This document shows, in pieces, positions 32,805-40,448 of a stretch of 45,591 nucleotides of DNA (its first letter is position 1; each line of letters opens with the position of its first letter). The DNA comes from JAIPJA01 sp964390115. Lineage in GTDB: Bacteria; Patescibacteriota; Patescibacteriia; Patescibacteriales; UBA12465. The notes under the pieces are model-generated. The model was not told the origin of the DNA. It did no database searches and saw only the letters and a program-made list of their open reading frames with translations. A program made the position numbers and the translations under genes. The DNA lies in contig CAYMGT010000002.1 of the NCBI GenBank assembly GCA_964390115.1, positions 1 to 45,591 of the forward strand, read 5' to 3'.

Positions 32805-33843
32805 TTAATTCTCTTTGAGTCTGTTTTAAAGATTCAATAATTTCTTCTAATTCTCCTTCCATTATTTTAACTATATTATGCCAAGATTTCTTTATACGGT
32901 GATCAGTTACTCTGTCTTGAGGAAAGTTGTAGGTTCTAACCTTATCACTTCTATCACCCGTACCTACTTGTTCTTTTCGGGCACTGGAGTCTTTAGCTCT
33001 TTTTTCTTCTTCAGCCTTAGCTAACAAACGAGAGCGTAGTACTTGCAGAGCTTTTTCCTTATTTTGATGTTGAGATTTTTCATCTTGACAACTAACTACC
33101 GTGTTAGTGGGTAAATGAGTTACTCTAATTGCTGAGTAAGTAGTATTTACACTTTGACCTCCAGGACCAGAAGAACAAAAAGTATCGATTCTAACGTCAG
33201 AGGCCTTTATTTCTAAATCTACTTCTTCTGCCTCAGGTAAAACAGCTACAGTAGCGGTTGATGTATGAATACGTCCTTGTTTTTCAGTTTCTGGAATTCT
33301 CTGCACGCGATGCGTACCTGCTTCATATTTAAAATCACCATAAACTTTTCTACCTGAGACAGAAAATATTATTTCCTTGTAACCACCTAAACCAATTGCA
33401 TTAGTGCTAATTATTTGTATTTTCCAAGCTTTTCTTTCGCAAAAACGGCTATACATTCTAAAAAGGTCAGCTGCAAATAGGGCTGATTCGTCACCACCTG
33501 TTCCTGCCCTAATCTCAACAATAGCATCTTTTTTATCGTTAGGATTATCTGGGCTAAGTTCAAGGGAAATAGCCTTTACTAAGTTATTTATTTTAGGTTC
33601 TAGTTCAGTAATTTCCTCTTGAGCCATAATACTTAGTTCTCCAGATTCATCATTAGCAATAATTTGTTTATTTTCATCTATTACTAATTTAATTTTTTCC
33701 AATTCTAAAACTAACTCATATACTTCTTTAATTTGAGAGTGTTCTTTAGAAATTTTTTTAAAATTATTTTGATTCTTAACTATATCAGGGTCAGATAATT
33801 TATTTTCTAAATCTTTAAATTTTTCTTTTAATTCTTTATACAT
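32776..33843 (-). CDS. prfA: Peptide chain release factor 1
   Basis: RF1 ends translation at UAA and UAG. The 355-residue protein has a helical domain 1, then IRAGTGGDESALFAADLFRMY (111-131), the stop-codon-recognising PET tripeptide at 184-186 in HRVQRIPETEKQGRIH (the P-x-T of RF1, not the SPF of RF2), and GGQ (228-230) in SSGPGGQSVNTTYSAIR. Genes of this window end mostly in TAA or TAG. It lies between rpmE and prmC on the minus strand. Confidence 0.96.
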   Translation of the reverse strand: MYKELKEKFKDLENKLSDPDIVKNQNNFKKISKEHSQIKEVYELVLELEKIKLVIDENKQIIANDESGELSIMAQEEITELEPKINNLVKAISLELSPDNPNDKKDAIVEIRAGTGGDESALFAADLFRMYSRFCERKAWKIQIISTNAIGLGGYKEIIFSVSGRKVYGDFKYEAGTHRVQRIPETEKQGRIHTSTATVAVLPEAEEVDLEIKASDVRIDTFCSSGPGGQSVNTTYSAIRVTHLPTNTVVSCQDEKSQHQNKEKALQVLRSRLLAKAEEEKRAKDSSARKEQVGTGDRSDKVRTYNFPQDRVTDHRIKKSWHNIVKIMEGELEEIIESLKQTQRELNEKNETFKS

Positions 33844-33918
33844 ATTGACTTATATATCAATCTGAATTAATATAGAGATATCATATTTGTTTTTTGGTTT
33901 TTAATTTTTGGTAATAAG

Positions 33919-33950
33919 TCGTCAATATAAACATTGGCGGCTTTTTTCTT
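33919..33950 (+). terminator. Hairpin with T-run, better formed on the plus strand
   Basis: GTCGTCAAT and ATTGGCGGC form a 9-bp stem around a 6-nt loop using two G-U pairs, followed by CTTTTTTCTT. The G-U pairs exist only in plus-strand RNA (they become C-A mismatches on the other strand), so the hairpin suits a plus-strand transcript. None of the annotated genes gives one here. Confidence 0.4.
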
Positions 33951-33954
33951 ACAA

Positions 33955-34024
33955 AAAACAGTGATCTGGGGGGCTATAATTATTGAATTATATAAAACAA
34001 TATTTATAGCCTTATCACTGTTTT
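33955..34024 (-). terminator. 70-bp near-palindromic hairpin after rpmE
   Basis: AAAACAGTGAT (33955-33965) matches ATCACTGTTTT (34014-34024), and inside it GGCTATAA and ATTG pair with CAAT and TTTATAGCC. On the minus strand it follows the rpmE stop directly and leads into a T-run, so it can terminate or attenuate before prfA. Its length is unusual for a terminator. Confidence 0.55.
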
Positions 34025-34025
34025 G

Positions 34026-34307
34026 CTATTTTTTTTCTTCAGATTTTTTAGCTGCTCTTTTAGCTCTTTTTACCTTCTTTCCTTGTCTTGCTTCAGAAAT
34101 ACTCTCTTTATTATCCATTTTAGCTTTAAATTTCTCAACTCTCTTAGCAGTATCGACAAGTTTTTGTTTGCCAGTATAAAAAGGATGACACTTTGAACAA
34201 AGTTCAATTTTAATTTCGGCTTTTGTGGAGCCAGTGTTGAAAGTATTACCACAGGCACAGCTTACTTTAGCTTCTTTATGGTATTTTGGGTGAATATCTT
34301 TTTTCAT
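34026..34307 (-). CDS. rpmE: Ribosomal protein bL31, zinc-binding form
   Basis: The 93-residue protein starts MKKDIHPKYHKEAKVSCACGN. Cys17, Cys19, Cys37 and Cys40 form the zinc site (C-x-C ... C-S-K-C), and HPFYTGKQKLVDT follows, the standard L31 core. About 25 extra residues at the C-terminus are mostly Lys, Arg, Ala and Glu, longer than E. coli L31 (70). The leader contains a small GCGA/TCGC hairpin with a T-run between the promoter and the start, which may autoregulate. It heads the rpmE-prfA-prmC group. Confidence 0.95.
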   Translation of the reverse strand: MKKDIHPKYHKEAKVSCACGNTFNTGSTKAEIKIELCSKCHPFYTGKQKLVDTAKRVEKFKAKMDNKESISEARQGKKVKRAKRAAKKSEEKK

Positions 34308-34355
34308 ATTTTTTATTAAAAATAAAAAGGCGAAAATATTCTCGCATTTAAATTA

Positions 34356-34384
34356 ACTATATCAAAAGATTTGAAATAATGCAA
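34356..34384 (-). promoter_or_regulatory. Promoter of rpmE-prfA-prmC
   Basis: Read on the minus strand: TTGCAT (34379-34384), 17 bp, TATAGT (34356-34361). The predicted leader is about 42 nt and contains a GCGAGAATATTTTCGC hairpin followed by five T. Confidence 0.6.
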
Positions 34385-34420
34385 GAGTAAATGCTTATAA
34401 AAAAATTAAAGTTTTCTTGT

Positions 34421-34449
34421 TTGACAAAAACCATTTTTATTTATATTAT
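34421..34449 (+). promoter_or_regulatory. Promoter of the first paralogous membrane protein
   Basis: Perfect TTGACA (34421-34426), 17 bp, TATTAT (34444-34449). A TATAAT follows at 34452. The leader is about 37 nt. Confidence 0.65.
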
Positions 34450-34492
34450 TATATAATTATTTTTAGTTATTTTACAATAAAATATAAATATC

Positions 34493-35470
34493 ATGAAAAA
34501 AACAGCGCTTATATTGTTAATTTTTTGTTTGATTTTAATTAGTAATTTTTTCAAATCATCTGAAATCTTTGCTCAGCATTTAAGTATCAATCAATTTACA
34601 GAGATTGTTTTATCTGAAGATTCATCTAAATTTATTATTTTATCTGATCCCACTTTAGAACAAGTAGAATCTTGGTCTAAAAATAGCTTTGTTGTAAATA
34701 ATAAATACGTTTCTGATTCTATTGATTATTTTACCTGTATAAATAAGGAAAAATTTGTTGAGGTTAATCCTTATTATGTTGTAGAAGCATATAATTTTGG
34801 AGAAAGTATTTTAACACGGAGTGTTGATATAATTAATTATTATAATCATGGTTTCTCAGTAGAGAAGTTAAAGGTAGTTAAAATGCTAAAGTATGATGAT
34901 AAAAAACATGAAATGAGCTTTAATGATGAACCTAAAACATTAAAAACTATAAATTTTAGCTTTATTTCAGCTTTAATCTGGTCGATAGTATTGGGTATTG
35001 TCGTTGTTTTTTTATCCTTAGGGCCAGCGTTTAATGAATTACCAAAAGGCTTCTGGTTTATTTGGAATTTTGTGATTGTTATTATTATATTGTTAATAAT
35101 GATAATTGAACATACTATATTTCAATCACTTGATCTTAGTAGCTGGGTTTTAAAATTATTCGTATTTTGGAAAAATTCCTTGTCTTTAGGACCTCTTGGA
35201 GAAGTTATTATTTCTTTTTTTAGTTTATCTTTATTCTTTTTAAGTTTAAATTATTCAGTTTACTTGTTTAACCTTTTTAGAAATAAAGGTAAATTTCTTT
35301 TTTTACCAAAACTAGTATTATCAATATTATTGCTTATATTTTTTTATCCGGTTTCAGTTGATTTCACTTGGTTTGGTAATTGTATTATAGCTGTGTTAAT
35401 TATTTGGATAAGTTATTTTAGTTATTGGCCAGCAAAAAAACTTAGAAATCGGATGATTAAAAAGTTTTAA
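34493..35470 (+). CDS. Signal-peptide membrane protein, paralogue A
   Basis: The 325-residue protein has a signal peptide ending near IFA-QH (about 26-29), an outer domain (about 30-155) and five hydrophobic spans at the C-terminus (about 158-320). I do not recognise the family. It resembles the protein at 36072-37103 in order and spacing of motifs: DSIDYFTCINKEKFVEV against DSLDTFSYRMSEKKLFSLE, then VVEAYNFGESILT against LLQAYETGSYLLT, then LKYDDKKHEM against LEYDKENKM just before the first C-terminal span. The two are therefore probably a duplication. It has its own promoter and a hairpin terminator. Confidence 0.7.
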   Translation: MKKTALILLIFCLILISNFFKSSEIFAQHLSINQFTEIVLSEDSSKFIILSDPTLEQVESWSKNSFVVNNKYVSDSIDYFTCINKEKFVEVNPYYVVEAYNFGESILTRSVDIINYYNHGFSVEKLKVVKMLKYDDKKHEMSFNDEPKTLKTINFSFISALIWSIVLGIVVVFLSLGPAFNELPKGFWFIWNFVIVIIILLIMIIEHTIFQSLDLSSWVLKLFVFWKNSLSLGPLGEVIISFFSLSLFFLSLNYSVYLFNLFRNKGKFLFLPKLVLSILLLIFFYPVSVDFTWFGNCIIAVLIIWISYFSYWPAKKLRNRMIKKF

Positions 35471-35525
35471 TTAACTCGTAAATCAGAATATTTTTTTAAA
35501 TTGTAGGAAAGTATTTAAATTTTTT

Positions 35526-35555
35526 AGCTAGTCTTATAATGACTAGCTTTTTTAT
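35526..35555 (+). terminator. Terminator of paralogue A
   Basis: AGCTAGTC (35526-35533) pairs perfectly with GACTAGCT (35541-35548) around a 7-nt loop and is followed by a T-run. Confidence 0.8.
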
Positions 35556-35646
35556 ATTTAAAAAGTTTTAATGGTAAAAGATTTTAACTAAAACAGAGGC
35601 AAGTTAGATAGTTGTGATAAAGATTTAAGTTTAGTGTTATTAATAT

Positions 35647-35934
35647 TAAAAAACCCGTCTCTTCATTATGAATGAGACGGGTAGACCAAATAGTAAAAAT
35701 TCTTTAGCATCAGATTACCCTAATCATGGGCAGTTTCAAGTTTGAGGCTTCTTTTCACAACCTTAACTTTACTCAGGACTTTCCCTCAAGAATCCTACAA
35801 CCCTAGGCATGTAAGCCGTAGCTTTAAACAATTTAAGTAATTGAGGACTTTCCATCGCGCTAGAAAGTATTTACCTATTAAAATGAAACCTAGTTTGTCA
35901 TTTTTTCTAAAGAACTATTACCAATAGAATTAAT
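35647..35934 (-). ncRNA. Unassigned structured RNA between two paralogues, about 290 nt
   Basis: On the minus strand a consensus promoter and a strong terminator delimit this transcript, and no convincing frame lies inside. It has two copies of GGAAAGTCCT (35843-35852 and 35776-35785 in plus coordinates), each after a purine-rich stretch. Possible pairings are CCTCAA with TTGAGG closing an inner arm, ACTTTC with GAAAGT, CCC-ATGATTA-GGG, GGC with GCC, and a long-range AATAG/TAAA with TTTA/CTATT bringing the ends together. CCTCAA occurs twice, so TTGAGG has two possible partners. GGAAAGUCC recalls conserved region I of RNase P RNA, but I see none of that RNA's other conserved regions and it is short. 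I cannot assign it. Confidence 0.65.
35653..35682 (-). terminator. Terminator of the minus-strand RNA
   Basis: ACCCGTCTC and GAGACGGGT form a perfect 9-bp stem around a loop that can itself pair. In minus-strand RNA it is followed by a run of six T. Confidence 0.85.
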
Positions 35935-35940
35935 AAATTT

Positions 35941-35969
35941 ATTATATACGGTCACTATCAAGTTGTCAA
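35941..35969 (-). promoter_or_regulatory. Consensus promoter of the minus-strand RNA
   Basis: On the minus strand TTGACA (35964-35969), exactly 17 bp, TATAAT (35941-35946). Both hexamers are perfect, which implies strong constitutive transcription. Confidence 0.8.
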
Positions 35970-36071
35970 TTTTTTGATTGTTTTTAAGCATTAATACTTT
36001 ACTTAAACCTATTAATGTGATTTACTTATGTAATTGTTAATAAAATTAATTGTTCATTAAAAACCTACAAA

Positions 36072-37103
36072 ATGAAAAAAGTTGTATTGTTGTCTTTGGC
36101 TGCAATTTTTAGCCTTAATGTTTTAGCTACCTTCATTTTAGATAATGAGCGTGATGCTTATTTCGTCTTTCTCGATCAAAATGAGAATATGCTTGAAGGT
36201 AACATATTTACTTTAATGGAAGGTAAAATTGTGGTTTTTTCACCGGCTAAATTTGAAACTACGGAGAAAGTAGTTAAGGGTAAAAGGATTGTGGAATATG
36301 TTTTTCTTCGGGATTCCTTAGATACTTTTTCCTATAGAATGTCAGAAAAAAAACTATTTTCTTTAGAGCAAAACGATTTGCTTCAAGCTTATGAAACGGG
36401 TTCATATCTACTTACTGAAGAAAATACCACTATTTTTAGTGACTGGGGCTTGTTTAAAAGAAACTTAAGCTCACAAGAGTCTTTAGAGTACGATAAAGAG
36501 AATAAAATGATTAGTTTAGTGAAAAGCTATTTATCTTCTAATCGGAGCTTTAATTGGTCAGTATTTTCTTATTTTTTGTTGGTATTGTTATTTGTATTAT
36601 TTATTTTTTCTCAGGCTTACCGTCAGGCGCCTAATAAAAGGAGAAGAAATAAAAAATTTAAATTTCCAGTAGTATTTTCACATTTTTTTGTTATTTTTGC
36701 CTTATTATTGTTAGACTATTTTATTTCCATGCTTAACCATAGCACTGAGATGAGCTTGTTTCAGCTAATTTTAAATGATGATATTTGGATAAATTTCTTT
36801 GGCCTTAAAGATGAATCTTTAAAATTACAATTAGTTAAATTAGTATATTTGGCAGTGATGTTTTTTGTACCACTTTTTTCTGTTTTTACTATAGTGCTTT
36901 ACTATAAAGGAGATATTATTTTTACTACTCCTTTGCTTTTATCGGTGGGATTTATTTTTTCGTTGTTTTTCCCCTTAATTTTATTGGAAAAAATAGCTTT
37001 GTTTATCGCATTATTAATTTTTAGTATTTTTTTACTTTTATTTATGAAAAGAATAAATCACGCTAAATTAAAAGAATTGTATCAACAAAAAAAAATAATT
37101 TGA
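36072..37103 (+). CDS. Signal-peptide membrane protein, paralogue B
   Basis: The 343-residue protein has a signal peptide or anchor (about 1-20), an outer domain (about 21-160) and five C-terminal spans (about 165-325), ending in a short basic tail. It shares domain plan and several motifs with the protein at 34493-35470 (see there). The family is unknown. It lies on the far side of the minus-strand RNA from its paralogue, so the pair brackets that RNA. The gene ends with TGA at 37101-37103, within 10 bp of a strong terminator. Confidence 0.7.
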   Translation: MKKVVLLSLAAIFSLNVLATFILDNERDAYFVFLDQNENMLEGNIFTLMEGKIVVFSPAKFETTEKVVKGKRIVEYVFLRDSLDTFSYRMSEKKLFSLEQNDLLQAYETGSYLLTEENTTIFSDWGLFKRNLSSQESLEYDKENKMISLVKSYLSSNRSFNWSVFSYFLLVLLFVLFIFSQAYRQAPNKRRRNKKFKFPVVFSHFFVIFALLLLDYFISMLNHSTEMSLFQLILNDDIWINFFGLKDESLKLQLVKLVYLAVMFFVPLFSVFTIVLYYKGDIIFTTPLLLSVGFIFSLFFPLILLEKIALFIALLIFSIFLLLFMKRINHAKLKELYQQKKII

Positions 37104-37110
37104 TACATTT

Positions 37111-37141
37111 AACCAGTCTATTCTTTAAAGACTGGTTTTTT
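37111..37141 (+). terminator. Terminator of paralogue B
   Basis: AACCAGTC (37111-37118) pairs with GACTGGTT (37130-37137), followed by T6. It sits just after the TGA stop and ahead of the flippase gene. Confidence 0.85.
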
Positions 37142-37143
37142 AT

Positions 37144-37152
37144 TGCTATAAT
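37144..37152 (+). promoter_or_regulatory. Extended -10 promoter of the flippase, near-leaderless
   Basis: TGC-TATAAT (hexamer 37147-37152) ends 10 bp before the chosen ATG at 37163. Transcription would start within a few nucleotides of the start codon. Any -35 would fall in the preceding terminator. Confidence 0.55.
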
Positions 37153-37162
37153 ATTTTCATAT

Positions 37163-38614
37163 ATGACTAAAATAAAAAATATTGCCAAAAATACATCATA
37201 TTTAACTCTAGCCTTAGTTGTTCAGAAGTTTATTTCTTTTAGTTATTTTACTATTTTAGCAAGAAACTTAGATCCGGAGAATTTAGGTAAGTATTATTTA
37301 GCAATTTCCCTTACAACAATTTTTGCAATCTTTATTGATCTTGGGCTAGTTAATGTTTTAACTAGAGAAGTAGCTAAAACTCCTAGTAGAGCTAGCAAAA
37401 TACTGGGCTCAGTTTTAAGTATAAAAATTCCTCTCTCAGCCTTAGCTTTACTAGCCACCATAATAACTGTATATATATTAGGTTATGATAAGCTTACAAG
37501 CCAATTAGTTTATATTTCATCTATATGCATGATCTTGGACTCTTTTACAATGACTTTTTTTGGAGTTAGTCGAGGCTTTCATAATTTATTTTACGAGAGT
37601 TTATCTTCTATAATTTTTCAAGTAATTGTTTTAATTTTTGGTTTAGCGGCACTTTTCTTGGGTTTAGATTTACGTTATATTATAGGGGCTTTAGCTTTAG
37701 CAAGTATTTTTAATTTTGTTTATTCAGGACTAATATTAAAGTTTAAAATAAAAATTAATATAAGACTTTTTTATGATAAAGCTTTCTTGAAGTCTCTACT
37801 TCTATTAGCCAGTCCTTTCGCTCTGTATGCTATTTTTCAAAGAGTTTATACCTACCTCGACTCTATTTTACTTTCTTTATTTTCTGGAGAAGCGGCGGTG
37901 GGTATTTATCAAATACCTTTTAAAATAATTTTTGCTTTACAATTTTTACCACTAGCTTTTACCGCTTCACTCTACCCGGCTCTTAGTTATTACTGGTTAG
38001 AGGATAAAAAACAATTAAAAGTTTCTTTTTCTAGGGCAATGAACTATTTAATAATTGTTTCAGTGCCTATTATCTTTGGTATTATATTTTTAGCTGATAT
38101 TATAATAGCCTTATTTAAAGAAACTTATTTCTCCGCTACTTTGCCTTTACAAATTATTATAGTTTCTCTATTTTTTATTTTTCTAAATTATCCTATCGGT
38201 TCACTTTTAAATGCTTGTGACAAACAGAAAAAAAATACCAGAAATATGTTGATTGTTACAATTTTTTCAGTTGCTTTAAATCTTTTACTTATCCCAAAAT
38301 TTGGAGTAATTGGGGCTAGTATAACAGTAGTGGCCACTAATTTCCTTATGTTTATTCTAGGCATGTATTTTGTTAAGAAAACTATTGACTACAGAGGGAG
38401 AGATAATATAAAAGTTTTTTTTAAATCTCTCTTTTCGGCTGTTTTAATGGGTGTGGTAATAAAAACACTGGAAACTTCAATTCCTGTAATATTGCTAATT
38501 ATTTTATCAGCTTCTATTTATTTTTTTATGTTATATATACTCAAAGCTTTTAAAAGAGAAGATATCTCTAGTATTTATAGGTCATTTAGTAAAAAAAAAT
38601 CATTTAAGTCATAA
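37163..38614 (+). CDS. Polysaccharide flippase (Wzx/MATE-like)
   Basis: I start at the ATG at 37163 (MTKIKNIAKNTSYLTL). A longer frame from 37100 would run through the upstream terminator hairpin and the promoter, so it is unlikely. The 483-residue protein has about 12-14 spans and the polysaccharide-synthesis/MVF signature in its first part: VVQKFISFSYFTILARNLDPENLGKYYLA, DLGLVNVLTREVAK, then FALYAIFQRVYTYLDSILLS. It probably flips lipid-linked oligosaccharide across the membrane for the glycan made by the following transferases. Confidence 0.88.
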   Translation: MTKIKNIAKNTSYLTLALVVQKFISFSYFTILARNLDPENLGKYYLAISLTTIFAIFIDLGLVNVLTREVAKTPSRASKILGSVLSIKIPLSALALLATIITVYILGYDKLTSQLVYISSICMILDSFTMTFFGVSRGFHNLFYESLSSIIFQVIVLIFGLAALFLGLDLRYIIGALALASIFNFVYSGLILKFKIKINIRLFYDKAFLKSLLLLASPFALYAIFQRVYTYLDSILLSLFSGEAAVGIYQIPFKIIFALQFLPLAFTASLYPALSYYWLEDKKQLKVSFSRAMNYLIIVSVPIIFGIIFLADIIIALFKETYFSATLPLQIIIVSLFFIFLNYPIGSLLNACDKQKKNTRNMLIVTIFSVALNLLLIPKFGVIGASITVVATNFLMFILGMYFVKKTIDYRGRDNIKVFFKSLFSAVLMGVVIKTLETSIPVILLIILSASIYFFMLYILKAFKREDISSIYRSFSKKKSFKS

Positions 38615-38624
38615 TTGTATACAC

Positions 38625-39722
38625 ATGAAAACTTTACTTATCACCAGTGATTATTTACCAAGTTTAGGTGGTGTAGCCACCTATTATAGTCAATTAATAA
38701 AACATTGGCCAAAGGAAGAAAGTATAGAAGTTTTAGATAATAGTAAAAATTCTATAATCTCAGATAGGAGCATTTTAGCTTGGTTAGTGGGAATTAAAAC
38801 TGTTTTTAAATTAGTAAAAAAGAAAAAATTTGATTATTTAATTGCTGGACAAATTTTACCAATAGGCACTATTTGTTACTTGTTGAAGTTTTTTTTAAAA
38901 AAGCCATATGCTGTAGTTATCCACGGAATGGACTTTAAATTAGCTATACTTAGAAAAAGAAAAAAATATATTAGTAAAAAAGTTTTACAACAAGCGGATA
39001 AGATTATTTGTGGAAATACTTATACGGCTAATTTAGTAAAAGATTTTTTAGGTGAAAAATTTACTCATAGGATAAAAGTAGTTAATCCCGCAATTGATAT
39101 TTTAGAGCCTGAAAAATATAATTTTGAAGATTTTGAAATTAATAAGCTTAGAGATAAGCATAGTTTAACTAATAAAACAGTCTTGTTTAGCTTAGGTAGA
39201 TTGGTTGAGAGAAAGGGTTTTGATAATGTTTTAAGAGCTTTACAAGCGGAGCAAAAACAATTTAATAATTTAGTTTACGTTATAGCAGGCACGGGAGAAT
39301 ACAAAGAAGAGCTTAAAGCACTAGTTAAAAAAAGTAAAGTTAGAGTAATTTTTTTAGGTGAACTAGACACAAAATTAAAGTGGCTATGGCTTAATTTATG
39401 TGATATATTTATAATGCCTGCTAGAGAAATAAAGGGAGATTTTGAAGGTTTTGGTATTGTTTATTTAGAGGCTAATATATTAGAAAAACCTGTAATAGCC
39501 GGTAAGTCTGGAGGTGTTAAAGATGCAGTAGAAGACGGAGTTAATGGTCTAATGGTTGACCCTGAAAATATTGAGGATATAGCTAGGGCGATTATAAGAT
39601 TAGAAAGTAGTACTTTACTTAGAAGAAAATTAGGTCAACGGGGAAGAGAGAGAGCAATAAAAAGTTTTAATTGGCAAAATCAAGCTAAAATATTTTGTAA
39701 TTACTTAGAAGAAAAAAATTAA
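38625..39722 (+). CDS. GT4-family glycosyltransferase
   Basis: This 365-residue GT-B fold enzyme has an N-terminal SDYLPSLGGVATYYSQL (7-23), where the GGV/GG loop binds the acceptor. The C-terminal domain has LFSLGRLVERKGFDNVLRAL, FLGEL and PAREIKGDFEGFGIVYLEA with the E-x7-E-type donor-binding pattern, then GGVKDAVEDGVNGLMVDP. It is cytoplasmic or peripherally membrane-bound. It transfers a sugar from a nucleotide donor to the lipid-linked glycan of this cluster; the sugar is unknown. Confidence 0.9.
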   Translation: MKTLLITSDYLPSLGGVATYYSQLIKHWPKEESIEVLDNSKNSIISDRSILAWLVGIKTVFKLVKKKKFDYLIAGQILPIGTICYLLKFFLKKPYAVVIHGMDFKLAILRKRKKYISKKVLQQADKIICGNTYTANLVKDFLGEKFTHRIKVVNPAIDILEPEKYNFEDFEINKLRDKHSLTNKTVLFSLGRLVERKGFDNVLRALQAEQKQFNNLVYVIAGTGEYKEELKALVKKSKVRVIFLGELDTKLKWLWLNLCDIFIMPAREIKGDFEGFGIVYLEANILEKPVIAGKSGGVKDAVEDGVNGLMVDPENIEDIARAIIRLESSTLLRRKLGQRGRERAIKSFNWQNQAKIFCNYLEEKN

Positions 39723-39737
39723 TAATTAATATAATTT

Positions 39738-40439
39738 ATGATTTCAGTTATTATCCCTGTCTATAATCAAGCTAAAGAGTTACTTGAGACTTTAAAAAGT
39801 ATTATCTCACAAAGTTATCAAGATCTAGAAGTAATAATAGTAAATGACGGTTCAAGCGATGGAGTGGAAACAATATTTCAAAATTTTATCATTAAACAAG
39901 AAAGTAATTTAAGTTTTTATTTTTTTAATAATCATAAAAATCTGGGAGCTCCTACAGCTAGAAACAAAGGGTTTAGTAAAAGTTCTGGAGATTATATTTT
40001 TTTCTGTGATGCCGATGCGGTTATAAAACCCAAGGCCTTAGAAATAATGCTAGAGACCTTAGAGAATGAGCCAGAGATTAGTTATGTGTATTCTTCTTTT
40101 AAGTGGGGTAGAAAATTATTCAAAGTTGGTGAGTTTAGTGAAAGTAAGCTAAAAAAAGAACCCTATATACATACCATGAGTTTAATTAAACGTTCAGACT
40201 TTCCTAAAGTTGGCTGGGATGAAAAGATAAAAAAATTTCAAGATTGGGATTTATTTTTAACAATGTTAGAGCAGGGAAAACAGGGATTTTGGATAGATAA
40301 AGTATTCTTTAAGGTTAAACCAGGGGGTACGATAAGTTATTGGTTGCCAAGTTTTGCCTATAAATACTTACCTTTTTTAAAAGCAGTTAAGGACTATAAG
40401 GCAGCTAAAGAAATAATTAAAGTTAAACATTCATTGTAA
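39738..40439 (+). CDS. GT2-family glycosyltransferase
   Basis: The 233-residue GT-A enzyme opens MISVIIPVYNQAKELLETL, the archetypal GT2 start. VIIVNDGSSDG (32-42), GAPTARNKGFSKSSGDYIFFCDADA (with the DxD metal site DAD) and WDLFLTMLEQG follow. It is on the short side for the family, but the core is complete. It is the second transferase of the flippase cluster, 15 bp after the GT4 gene. Confidence 0.9.
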   Translation: MISVIIPVYNQAKELLETLKSIISQSYQDLEVIIVNDGSSDGVETIFQNFIIKQESNLSFYFFNNHKNLGAPTARNKGFSKSSGDYIFFCDADAVIKPKALEIMLETLENEPEISYVYSSFKWGRKLFKVGEFSESKLKKEPYIHTMSLIKRSDFPKVGWDEKIKKFQDWDLFLTMLEQGKQGFWIDKVFFKVKPGGTISYWLPSFAYKYLPFLKAVKDYKAAKEIIKVKHSL

Positions 40440-40448
40440 TAAATTAAA

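Noticed and set aside
34308..34350. rpmE leader hairpin as a metabolite riboswitch
   Set aside because: It is only a small 4-5 bp hairpin with a T-run; a ribosomal-protein leader or chance fits better.
30113..37103. Possible reassignment of UGA, because TGA stops are rare and both (30113, 37101) are followed by TAA within a few codons
   Set aside because: Long conserved genes contain no in-frame TGA, their lengths are normal, and RF1-type stops fit the standard code. The pattern is what AT-rich codon use gives.
37100..37162. Upstream extension of the flippase gene
   Set aside because: The extra codons run through a terminator hairpin and its promoter, so the ATG at 37163 is preferred.
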